From: Lucifuga dentata
Lineage: Eukaryota; Chordata; Actinopteri; Ophidiiformes; Bythitidae
Reading direction: 5' to 3'
NCBI GenBank assembly: GCA_014773175.1
Contig: VXCM01003266.1
Location: forward strand, 62,001-126,000
DNA: 64,000 nucleotides
Part shown: piece after piece, positions 12,076-24,900 of the stretch
Layout of the letters: the number at the start of each line of letters is the position of its first letter
How positions within the stretch are numbered: the first letter of the stretch is position 1
Translations under genes and position numbers: made by a program
Notes under the pieces: model-generated
Database searches by the model: none
Told to the model about the DNA's origin: nothing
What the model saw: the letters and a program-made list of their open reading frames with translations, nothing else

Positions 12076-15000
12076 GGGTTGATTGTGGCATAGGACAACA
12101 AATGAAGCTTTAAGCGCTGAACAAGTGAGAAAGAAAGTAATTGAAATGGAGAGATGCTGTCACATTGGTGGTTCGAGTGGGTGGAAGAAAACTCAGGTGT
12201 ATGAGTTTGGAAGCTGGTTACTATGAACAGGGGAAGTGAAAAGAAACAAGGAAAATGAACACTCCGCTTCAGCATAGAGTAGCTGCTCTCCATTACTGTA
12301 GCACCAGCAGTGAGCAACAAAGACAGCAACAAACAGCAAACAATTAAATTACTCCTCCTGCTGCCTGTTTCTCCCAGAAGCATACCTCCACTGATCTCAA
12401 ATTCACCACCTACTGTAAGTTGATGAGTAGAACCAAGCCTTGTGCTCACAGGCCGCCACTGTGTAAAAAATGATAAGGGCTCTTGAGAGTAAGTGAGTTA
12501 GCAATGAAATAAGCAATTCTATTAATACAGAAAAATGCAGCCTAGCATAGAATATATGAGTTAAGCCCTCTGTGAAAAGCAACTTGTGAGGTCAATAATG
12601 GCCTCACAAGTTTCTTTTCACAGAAGGCTTGGCTGTGTACACGCTTATGTACACACATTATTGCACAAGCACACTTTCTGTTGTGGACAGGACAGAGTGA
12701 GCTTACTGACACTGTCCACAGTTTGTGGTGGAGCGAGAAACAAAATGACTGAAGTGACTTTGAGCAAATTAGTGGATGGAACAGAGTCAGTTCTTCTGCC
12801 TTACTCTCAGTCAGGGACTAAATTGTCACAATGTTGCATTAGCCCCTTGGTTTAGTTTGTACACAGGAAAAATTCCAAGTGAACCTAAATATATCAACAA
12901 AAGTCATGGGAGAACACATTGTCAAATCTGCACATTGGTCAAAAATATGACAAAATAAAAACAGGAAGAAGTTTTCTGTGCTGGGATAGCAAACTAACAT
13001 GGAAAAATGACAGAACTGGAGTATGTGGCATTTTATGTGTGTTGTGTGTGTGTGTGTGTGTGAAAACAGTGAACAGGTGTGAAAACACCCTTATTGTTGC
13101 AGACTGAAGCTCTTCAGACTGGTGATCTGTTGATCCCATTAATGATCTCTTATTTCTGTAGCTAGCATAAGTAACAAGCAGAACTGCTGACGTTACCTTT
13201 CTGTAATGTAGCTATATGTTTTCCTGTTCTTCAATAAGTAACACCATTACTAGTACATCTAAGCCTGGTATAAGGTTATAAGGTTTCTTTATTCAGAAAA
13301 ATTTAAGTGCTGTCATCCATGTTAAACATTTCATTTGATGAATGTTTGCACAGAGAAAGCAAAGAAAGACTATGCTTAGCACACCATTGTATTTAATTCA
13401 AATTCATTTTAATTGCCCAGCATGGATCCAAATGAGTTCCATTACTGCAACTTAGTGATGTGACAGCTGGAATCTATAGATAAGAAGACAGCAGCAATTG
13501 CCTGAGAAAGGGTGTTTCTGCTGAATACTATTCTGTGATTAACACAGTAGTATACAAGCAAGTAAACACCATTACAAAAATGTCCAAACGACTAAAAACG
13601 GAGCCTTACTCAGTTCAGTGAGCAAAAGGTTGAACTCTGGGAATTCAAAATGTAAATTCATATTCAAATTGAACTCTGCTTATCTGACCTCAATGTTAAT
13701 TTGCAATCTTTGAGACCATGTATTATTCATTATCTTTCCTGGGATGAGTGAACAAAGCCACACACTGTATTTAACACAATCTGGGTCATATTTGTACTTC
13801 TTAACCACAAGGTCAGAGAATTGATGTATTTGCATATGTCAGTGCTCCTTAGATTGTTGGAAAAATGAAATGAGCTCCAGCAGAAACTTTTCTTCTTGGT
13901 GCTCTATTTTTTTTTTTTTTACAACTGTAATTCAGATATTTTTGTTGAGTGAACCAAATTCATATAATCATATTTTCTCAAAACTCTTCACCTGCTTTTG
14001 TCTATAATTAGTATCTATATCAATGTGCAGAAAAGTGCTTTTAATGATGCACTGTACTGCATGATCCACGTACATATACTGTGTTTGAAGTCAAACTTTA
14101 GAAGAGCATTCCTTTGGCTAAAAGAGGAAAGCATTTTAGCTTTTATTTTCCTACCAAAGATATACCAAAGCAGCTCTGTTCCACCATATGTACGAACCGC
14201 TCCTGAGCCTTGTGATTCCACTCCTACCTGTTTTAGAGTTGTAAAACTCTTAAAATCCCTTAGGACAGATTGCGTTGCTCGTCTTTTTCTATATATGTAC
14301 TGATGCGATCTCGTTGGAGCAGAAGTCAGAAAATGCCTCTGTGGACTCTTAACTGAGAAAAAAATAAGTTATGTTTGATCTAAAAAGGAAGAAAACTGTA
14401 GGAATCTATTCACCCCAAATGGTTTTTACCCTGAAGGATGATAAGAGCTTGACTGTGTTAAAAATAGAGCTTTTTCACTCAATGTAGCTTGACTGGAGAA
14501 GTGAAAGAGGTTGATTGAGAGTGCTGGCCAGATTCCAACAACACTTGGCTGTAAGGACACTTACAGCCAAGTGTTGTGTACAGAGTCCTGTGTATAGAGG
14601 TCATATTGCAAATATGACCTCTATACACAGGATAATTTCACATAACTATGCATAGATGATCACTCCCCAAAACTCCAAGGTAACATTGCATTAAGGACAT
14701 GCTAACATGTCTTAGGACACAAAGAGAGGTGAAATGAGATTTTGAATCACCATCAGCAGGATCATCATCGTGTTCAGAGCAACAGTGCATCAGAAGTGTC
14801 CAGCCCTATTATATGTGGAAAGTATTCTGTAATTAAATACTGGAACAGGACTTGAGTCAGGTAGCCTGAAACAAGAAAGCAGCAATAAGTTGGTATAAAA
14901 TATTCTAACATCCACCATGTTTTCTGTGTGCCTCATCTCTCACACACCATCTGAAGGTGTGTCCCACTGTCCTTCCTGAAGAAACTGCACAGTCATCTCT

Positions 15001-15742
15001 GTGTATATTTACTTGGATGTTATTTATTAAAATTTGCAAAAATGCACTCCTCTTCTCAGTAAATATGTGTCTCTACGACTGATATGGAACATTTTTGTCT
15101 GTGTCTCTATGTGTTTAGAATGTTTTATTTAGTATGTCTGTGTTTGTGTATGTGTGTAGGCACAAGTATAGGCATGTCTGAAGAAGAAGATGTGAGTGTG
15201 TGTGTGTGTGTGTGTGCAGGAACACATGCAGGTATTTGTGTGTCTGAAGAAATAATTGTACATTACATTGCATTATGAGATGCTCTGGACCAAGAAGACT
15301 GTGATGTCACTTGAACATCAGCTTTTAAACACACAAACATTTCCGCGCACAATTACAGATACTCCTACAACCTGCAACGTCCCCCTCCTCCCGCACACAC
15401 ACACATGCACGCACACAGCTTGAGATTTTAATCAGAGAGAAGTCCTGCTTGTGCTGACCAGGCCAGGGTTTTACTTGGCCAATGTGAGTGTCTAATCAAG
15501 GATGAGAGGAAGTGGTGACAGAGCAAATGTACCAATTAAGAAGGCTGATTGGGCTTTATTCCACTGTGGCAAAAACAATCTTTCCCATAACAGATTGCAA
15601 TCTGACAGCACCAGATGTAATTCATTAATTATACTGATAAAAACACCCTAACTCCATAAACCTCCATGTGGCTATTCACTTTTGTTGGTTTGGTGTTTTT
15701 ATGATGAGCTATGAATGGTTCCTGAGGTTGTCTATTTAGTAT

Positions 15743-15818
<76 letters not shown>

Positions 15819-17070
15819 GTGTGTGTGTGTGTGTGTCAGACTGCATCAAAGCATCTGCTAGGTTGAAGGTTTACATTCATTTTCAGAATTGATTAAGATT
15901 TTATAGCCAATATTGGCATTGTTGCCACATTCTTCATATGATATGAGAGCTCTTGTAATGAAGCATGTCACATGATGAGTGTTGACCCCAACAAGTTACT
16001 CCAGTCCAGCATGAAAACTCCTTACATCTAGTGGCCCCATAGAGGGTAAACATTTAGGCCCAGATTCATAAAAAACGGTGATATGGAGTGTAACGTTGCC
16101 TTAATGTGTGCCGTGATGATTGAGGCGCATTCATAAAACTTCTCCTACAATAATCAACGCATCGTTGTTACCTGAAGGCAGCATTGCTGTGAGAGGTGTG
16201 TCAGGTAAGAGCCAATGAAGATGAGCATGTTAATGAGTTGCTGCATATTTATCAGCCACCATTTATCCTGATTTATCTGGCTTTAAAGCCACAAATCGGC
16301 AAAAGNTGCTGCATATTTATCAGCCACCATTTATCCTGATTTATCTGGCTTTAAAGCCACAAATCGGCAAAAGAAATATACATTCTGCTTTAGAGATCCT
16401 CGTTTTAAAAGACTGACGCTAAAATAACTTAAAGGTGTATTAGTGCAATCGCGCCGCACTGGGGTAGGGGGAAGGGGGTGGTGGTGAGGAACTCAGAAGT
16501 GCACAGCGCAGCAGGTGAGGTGATATTAATGGAGCGCCTGAACATTTCTCAGATCGGATCAAAACTCACCATTTAAAAACTGACTGATCAGCTGAGTGAA
16601 TTTATCTATCAAANGATCGGATCAAAACTCACCATTTAAAAACTGACTGATCAGCTGAGTGAATTTATCTATCAAAGTTACTGATCACTAATACATGTGA
16701 GGCAAATATAGTTTTAAACATCGCCCAGATTTCATACTGCTGAAATTTACCACCAGACTGAAGCAGGTCTTATTTTTTGCATGTCAGTTTGTTTTATGAA
16801 TAGCTACCACAACACGCAGATAAGGAAATATCTCAATAATGCCTCTTTCAAGGCAATCAGTAAAATATGTCGTTAACAGGCATTTATGAATGAGCAAAAG
16901 TGGTTGTGCCGTGATATTTGTGCATAGCGATGCGGTAAAACATGTGCTATGGTTTATGAATCTGGGCCTTAGACTGGTCATCAGAGATTTATCAGCTCAG
17001 GCCGGACAAAAAACATGATTCCACAGACCAGTCTCCAGAATGCAACACATCCAAAAATAAATAAATAAAA

Positions 17071-17109
<39 letters not shown>

Positions 17110-18937
17110 AATAAATGTAGTTACAGGTTAGAAGCAGAAACCCTGAAAAAATAATTACATTGTCTTTTGGATGAGTTTTAGGTTTAAATGAGATTATGGA
17201 AGCAGTAAAAAAACAAACAAACAAACAAAAAAAAAAACAACTGGTAATCTAAATTGCGGTATTACATAATGTTTAGAGATAAGCCCAAGAATTAAACAGG
17301 CGCTTTAAACATGCATTTCACCAGCTTGAGGCAAAGACATAATTATGCTTAAAATGTGTGTGTGTGTGTGTGTGTGTTGGGTGCTTGGGGTGGCCTCACC
17401 TTTTCAGACAGGTTCTTAAGTGCTTCCCTTAGTCTGGGGGAAGAGTGCTCCTGGGCAGCCAGGAGGAGCTGGTCCACTAAGCTTGTGATGAGGGGTTGGA
17501 GGAGGCTCATGGAGCTCAGCACCTCCTGGGCTTTGGCTGTGTGCTCTGGGGAGTAGTAGATACACTGGTATGTGGTGCTGAAGCTGTTGAGGAGAGGAAA
17601 AAAAAACAAAAAAACATCAGTTCTAATGTGACAGTTCCCATTGCAGTTGTATGGACATGGATGGGATGTATCAGATGGAGGATCACGTATGAAACTTGCG
17701 ATCAGTAATGTGACTTTTCTGTGGATCCACTTGTAACTGCAATTTGACATCAGATGGGTTCAAGGTGGCGTGTACCTTTGGACAAGCTAAAACAGATGTT
17801 AATGTAAAAATCTCAACAAAAACAGGATGGTGCAGTTGAACAACAGTGGGTAAGGGGTTCTGGCTTTCTCCTACAAATTGGGGTTTAACTTTTAAAGTTT
17901 TTCCTAAATCTCTGCAATATGTCGTTATGAAATGGCCAAAAAATAACAACAATTATTGACACTGAGTATGTCAAATGCATTTTATTATTAAATCAATTAT
18001 TTCTCAGCATGTCTCTGGGTCCTGAGGAACAGAAATAAAAAAAATAAATAAATAAAAAAAGAGTTGTAAAACTCTTGTTTTATAAAACAACAATATAGGA
18101 AATTTCATATCTATTGATCATTAGATTAGATTAGATTAGATTAGATTAGATTAGATTAGATTAGATTAGATTTAACTTTATTGTCATTGCACAGAGTGGG
18201 TTAGGGTTACAGTACTGAGGCAATGAAATCTAGTTTAGCATCTAACCAGAAGTGCAAAAAGCAGTGAAGTGCAGAGTAATGTGCAAATGTATAGAGATGC
18301 ATAAATAGCAGTAAGGAGTTTATATGAATACACTAAAATATATGAACAGTGTGAACAAATGAAATGAATACAAGATATATACAGAATGTGCAGCAGCTTG
18401 ATATGAATATGTGTATATACTATAGGTCAGATGTGTATATCATATCATCATATCCATTACTCTCATCATGTGCTGTGGTGGGGTTGAGCATATGTTGTCT
18501 AATTGAATGTCATATTGTGTTGCTGCTTTCGCTGCCTTGAAAATGCTGAGCAGCGATGCTTTCCAGGTTCTTAGTCTGAACTGTCACATTGGACCTGCAG
18601 TCTAATATCAACCCATTTTCACTTCATGAATAATTAATCACTCGTTCATTTCTAGGGAGCTATTTAATCTCAGACAAAAAACACCTTTTGTCAGTCCCTA
18701 GATTCAGGGCAAATCACTCCAATCAAACATTCTCCTCGGGTAAGTTCCAGCGACTTTCAATGAGTTTCCGCTGACTTCCTGTCATTGGATGTAGTATGGA
18801 AGGAGGCAGTCATTTGTAACCCAGCCTCCCAGCTAGTTTAGAGCTAGCTCTGTGTGCCTCTATGTAGGCCAGAGCCCAGAGCCAGATCCTAGGGCATAAC
18901 TGAGTAAGAGAGTAAGAGAAAGACAGAGAGAGACCAG

Positions 18938-18972
<35 letters not shown>

Positions 18973-21900
18973 GTAATCGTTGCAGCACTTCTTATATTTT
19001 GCAGAGGGAAAGACAATGGTTCTGAGGAAGTTTCCCTGTGAGAAACAGCAGTACCTGATGTATCAATAAGTGTGAAAAGCTGAAGGCCTTAAGAAATTAG
19101 GCATATTAGCTGCTTGTGACTAACCTTTATCTTTGACTGGCTAGCTTTAAAATCTTGGCCTTGTCATTACAGCTAATGAGCCCCCTGGAGGACTACCACC
19201 CACTGGCTCAGAGAAAATCAAAGGAATTTCTGTGAGAGGAGACGCAGGGTGAACAGTGTGAAATACTCATCCACACATCACATCACCATGTCTACTGCAA
19301 ATTTCTATTATTCCCATTTTCATAACTACCTTCAAATGCAAGGGTAAGTCACAGAGAAACTCCACAATTGAATAATCTACTACAACAAAGTAAAGTCTGT
19401 GAAACCCTTTCATCCCCTCTGAGTTTACATTAATCCTACTGCATTATGCAGAACTAAAGAGAAAAAAACCCTACAGGAGCAAAACAACACAGACATTTCA
19501 GAAAAGAAGCAAAAGAGAAAGTTGGAAGAGGACAATTACTTCAGCAACTGAGATTCAATAACAGCCCTGTTGACTCATAAGTACAAATCCAATCCCATTA
19601 GGGAGCCTATGCAGGCAATAATGAATGTTGGGACCTGCCACCTGATGCTCGAGGACAGAATTGATCCCGTCTAAGGCTTGCTAAGGCAAGGAACTTAAAT
19701 TGCCTCATCAGCATTGCTGTCAGTCTGAAAGCTTCTACTAAGATGGCAAATGAAGCAAAGTTAAAACAGCCTACATCTGTGAATGCAAACATAATGGAAG
19801 GCCACGAAAGGGAATGCTGCACTTAGGGAGCTGATTGTCATTGTGAGCCTTGTGTACTTTTGTCATTCATGTTGTAATTTTTAACTGCTATACACATAAT
19901 GTTATTAATTACTACAGGGTGTGGACACAATAAAAGCAACAGTACAATATAATAAACAGCTCTGAAATAAACACTATACTTGAGGCCTGTGTCAAAAAGG
20001 TGTTAGATGACCCCTTGGACAACATTTAGGTTGTAATTTGTAGTATTGTTGTTTAGGCTACATTATTTTATAATAAATAAGAGTATAAATAAGAGTAGAG
20101 TATAACCTGTGTAAGTTGTAGGTTNNNNNNNNNNNNNNNNNNNNNNNNNNNNNNNNNNNNNNNNNNNNNNNNNNNNNNNNNNNNNNNNNNNNNNNNNNNN
20201 NNNNNNNNNNNNNNNNNNNNNNNNNNNNNNNNNNNNNNNNNNNNNNNNNNNNNNNNNNNNNNNNNNNNNNNNNNNNNNNNNNNNNNNNNNNNNNNNNNNN
20301 NNNGGGGGGGGCGAACTTTATCACACATGAAATCATAATCATCATCATCAAGACTCCCCCCAAGTCAACAGGAGCTTATCGTGATGTCTGCTGTTCCTGT
20401 TGGATAGCAGATTGATTGTACCCTTGGTGCATTATTTATGCAAGTTAAACATTTTCTTTTTATCCAGTTGCTATTAACTCAAACTAATTTCAGTGTTTAT
20501 TATCAATTATTTGTTTAATTTTCCTTGTTACACAAAACTGTAACAATAAAAAAATGAATTAAATCCTTGGAAATGAAAATACAAGGTTGAATGGCTCTTT
20601 CAGCTGGTCCTTAAATTGGTGTGCCAACAAAGAGAGACAGAATAAACAGCACTTGCAGCTGAATTAGGAATTCTCTCTTGTGTTGCTTGTATTCTGGCTA
20701 AACCGTGTACACAGTACATAAACTTTATGTATTTTATGGATATTCATGATGTGAATGTAAGCCATTTGTCCACATGCTATATAACTTTCAAGCCTGCCTT
20801 CACCATAAATATTTATGAGCATGTCTACAGACCTAAGAGACTCATTAGTTTACATTCATATACATGTAGAGGACTTCAAGTGAGTTGGTTTTTGTGTTTG
20901 CCTCCCACCCCCCTGCAACAAACTGCGGAGTAATTCTTTAGACAGTTATGTGCTATTTTGAATGTTTTATCTCTGCAAAACTTGTTTTAAAGGGGCCATG
21001 GTGTGAAATTAAGATCAATAAATCTCAGATTTATTGCATATTAGCTACATATACACAAACTAATGCAACTATCTCAAACAGAAGAACAGGCTTATTTGGG
21101 CAGACTCCATCATTATCCATTCAGCCTCATCCATTAAGCCTCATTATCTCTTTTATGAGTGACTGACATAGTCACATCCTAACTCTAAAAATACCCTACA
21201 GCTATCAATGTATTTCTTTTGTTCTCTAGAATATAAGGATGGATCATTCTCCCTACACATGGATTTTTAAGTGCAGCATGACTCCATGAGAAGCCAAACG
21301 TGTACATCTATCTATTAACAGATATTACTAAAAATAACAGTGGGTCCAGAAATAAGCTTCCTCCTCAGTTTTCCTAAATTATCAATAGGAACTGGTAATA
21401 ACAGTAATGAGAGGGAGAAAACCACTGGGCCTCGCAGTCTAATTAAGCCAGCATCTCCGACGCATGGCTAATTAATAGCGGAGAGGAAATTAATGAAGAG
21501 CTTGTGGCCTGCTGCTGACAGCCAGCAGGAGTAAAATGCAGCAACGTCAGCACAGAGCCTGCAGCACCCCAGGTGACTGCCAAAGCCTCCTTCGTCATTC
21601 AGACAGCAAGCTCTAATCACTGTTCATACACCGGACCACTGCAACATAGCCCACAGCTAAAGTCCACAGTCCATCACACAGACATGCTGGAAGATTTGAT
21701 TTCATACCAGATTCTTCGAAGGACAAGCCTCCTTCTGTTGTGAAATCCTTGACTGGGCACTGATCTCACTTCAGTTGTTAGTATTACAGCTAGCGCTTCA
21801 AGAAAGACTCACAAAACCTGAACTGAGATCAGATCACCTGAAAGGCTACTGCCAGAGTCCCTTTCCATTACCCACAGAACATGGAGCAGGCTGACTCCAG

Positions 21901-24900
21901 AACAGGCAAAGCATTAAAAAGCTGCTGTCCATCAGCACGGAGTACCAGCCACTGCCAATGTCCTGTCTTTCAAACAGAGTGACCAAGGAAAGCAGTTATT
22001 TTGTTGGGCAACATGCTGCTAGTCACATTAAATCAGCCCCAAGAGACTGCATTAAGTGTATGTTCTGAGGTTTGAACAACTCTCTGTATCCCAGAAATGT
22101 GTCATTCCACAGTTTTGCTTGACTGGTGAGAAGCCTGGTGCAGTGAAAATGTTTCCTGTCTGTTGTGGTGGCCAGAATTTAAAGACACAGTGAGGAGCTC
22201 TATAGCTCAGCTTGGCATCAAATAAATACACCAAATAGGGGTCAGCCTAACATTCGACTGGGAATTTAACTGTACACAATGTATGGCAAAATTTAAGTTA
22301 CGTCTGTTTTTCACTATCTCTTACTCCCATACATGTGGATAATTTTACATGCACATACCATCCATCCAGGACAGATCAGGCTGGGAATGTTCAGGTAACA
22401 TAAAAATGTGCTGCACAATTATGTGGAATAGCTGAATAATTTAATAGAGGCTGTTAATGAAAGATTAGACCACCTCAGCAAATCCACAGCTATGTCTATA
22501 GGGTTCAATTAAAAACGGATAAAAATCCAGTGACTTTTAAAACAGCCATTTAAGTGAGACTGCATGCATTAACGAAAGATAAATGGTCTTGCCCTGTGTG
22601 TACATGTACAGGGTTTCTGGAGGAATACTAAGTGTAGCTATTGATTAAACTCTATCTTGGCCCATCCTGAGAGACAAACTACATTGCATACTGTAGTCAT
22701 TGCCAAGTTTGGCCAATGCAGGTTTTTAATGGATCTGGAAAGAACCCCCCTCCCTCTCCTCCAGTGTCCAGGGAACAAAGACGAATAGCTCTTTTATTGC
22801 CCTCCTGGTAACACCTCTGTGCTCAGGTTTGCCTTTCTCCCTTTCACAATCCTTTTCAATCTTGTCTTTGATGAATTAATATCGCATTGAATAGCCAAAT
22901 CTCACATCTCGCCGATTGTTCCCTTTTTAATCAAATGTGATTACAAGACTAGTTCTGAAAGGCATGGGGGGACATGCTAATGCATGTGAGTGTGTAAGTG
23001 TGTGTGTGTGGTTTGCATGTGTGCATGTCTGTGTGTGTGCACATGTGCATGTGTGAGCACACACGTGCGTGTGTAAGTGCATATGTTTAACTTTGGTATA
23101 AAAAAAGGTTTGCCTTGCTGTGTAAGAAAGTGACTCTCAATTGGATCGCCACAAGAACAAAAAAACTCAGGTCCTTCCAGGTTAAATATTTATTCAGAAT
23201 TTTATTGCATGCACAATAAAAAGCAAATGAAGCCATGAAATAATGAATAATAAAAAATAATGAACATCCCTAATTAAAAGTAAATATGCACCTCCATTAA
23301 AATGGCAACTGTGCATATTCTGTGCAATCACAGAGAAACAGTGCAGACTTTCATTTATTCCTATTTCTGACAATGACTGACAAATGACTGCATTCCAGGT
23401 CAAACATGGATGAGGTTCAGTGACGGCCACTGTCAGTTAGCCAGGCGGAAAATTGGAAAATTTAAGCTACAGTGAGTCATTAGCTAAGTCAAATATGAAA
23501 CAAAAAGCTTCCTCCCAGGAGAATTCTTTCTTAGGCCTAATCTCTCATTCAAAGAAAATGATTTCACTTCAACAAACTCCTGAAAATATGCTAACTTTAT
23601 CATTGTTCATGCTAGCTGATAAAACTGACCATCTTCAGAAAATTCACTTGTGCGTTTTAGCGTAAAGAAGCCCTTTCCTTGGTTTTATTACCAGCACAGG
23701 CCCCCAACTATTTTCCCACAAACATACCCACATCTCAGCCTCCACCATCTTGCTTCTCCTCCTTCTTTGTTGAGCTGCAGACTCTGTGTAACTAATTGGA
23801 TCTGGCATGGTCTGTAATGACATTGCACTCTACAGGGAGCTTTGGGAAAAATCACCCTTCATTTCTTCTGGCATCATTCAAATGACCACATACTGAACCC
23901 CAATGACATCTACCTCCGTCCTGCTTTAGAAGGGCAAAGACAGCAAAATTTACAGAATACTGCTGATGTCAGGTTTGAGGAAGTCATTTGGATATGTTGC
24001 TGCAGGATGTATTGTCAGAAAGTATGTGTGCAGGTGGTGCATGAGTGTTCCGGTGCATGTGAATACAGATACTATATAATTATTTTTCAGTGTTTTCTGT
24101 GGCTAGTGCTGCTATGCAGTAAAGGGAACACATAAGTCATGTTTTTTTTCCATCAACAGCCACACAGTGAAGACACATGCAAGTCACAACACAAAATCAA
24201 TCAAAGACACTCGCCATGTATAAGTGAGAACAACTCAGGATTATCTGTGGAGAAATCAAGTCCAGCACCAAGTATCCTACATATAAGAACCAGTCTGAAA
24301 AGGTCCTTTTGCTCTTTGCATTAAAATGCAATCTGTATCCCGATAAGGAAAAGCCTGTTAATACAAGAAATGAGCGCAGAGTTCAAATGTGATTGGAATG
24401 CAATCCAATCAGCTAGACCACAAGTGGATGTGGTGTGGCTCACATTGTGATCAGATCTCAGTGACAGCGAGCTCAGTGAAAATACAACCTGTACAACTGG
24501 GAAGTATTCATGGGATAAAACACAGCCACAAGTTGAAGACATCATCCCCACTTGTCTTCCGTTAATAAAGTTATCTAGAATTTTAAGTTGCCATCTGCAA
24601 TAAATGGGCACTTGCACCCGTAGTACGGACAGAGACAGTCCACACAGAAATGTTATTTGTTATTTAAAAAAAAAAAGGATTAAGCTTGTTCATGGAACAA
24701 GAAGGAAACATGGACTTGAATAGTGTAACAACCTGTCTGTTGAGATCTGATCACAATGCAGGCAGAATCCAAATACCAAGAATGCAAGTCCTGACCATGG
24801 ATGTCATTTGACAGATAAATGGTTAAGTAAGGTATAAATGGGGCCAAACAATTTGCTGGAAAACCAGTTTAACTTATCTGTGTTTGTCTTAGAACAATTT

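Larger units (their letters stand above)
12027..17399 (-). other. inpp4b intron (5.4 kb)
   Basis: Noncoding. It contains (GA)19 by the acceptor, an inverted repeat at 12570-12623, twin hairpins at 14539-14632, a 90-bp (GT)n at 15747-15836, a Harbinger-like element at 16057-16968, an AAAT repeat at 17055-17116 and (TG)n near the donor. No coding sequence was recognised. Confidence 0.8.

Noticed and set aside
11583..12449. A 288-residue minus-strand open frame as a stand-alone gene
   Set aside because: Only 12026-11691 is coding. The rest is intron read through on both sides, including the (CT)n tract translated as Leu-Ser repeats.
18121..18171. Interstitial telomere repeat
   Set aside because: The unit is TTAGA, not TTAGGG, and it directly follows a retrotransposon 3' end.
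20058..20363. Open frames across 20058-20363
   Set aside because: They exist only because the 179-base N gap contains no stop codons.
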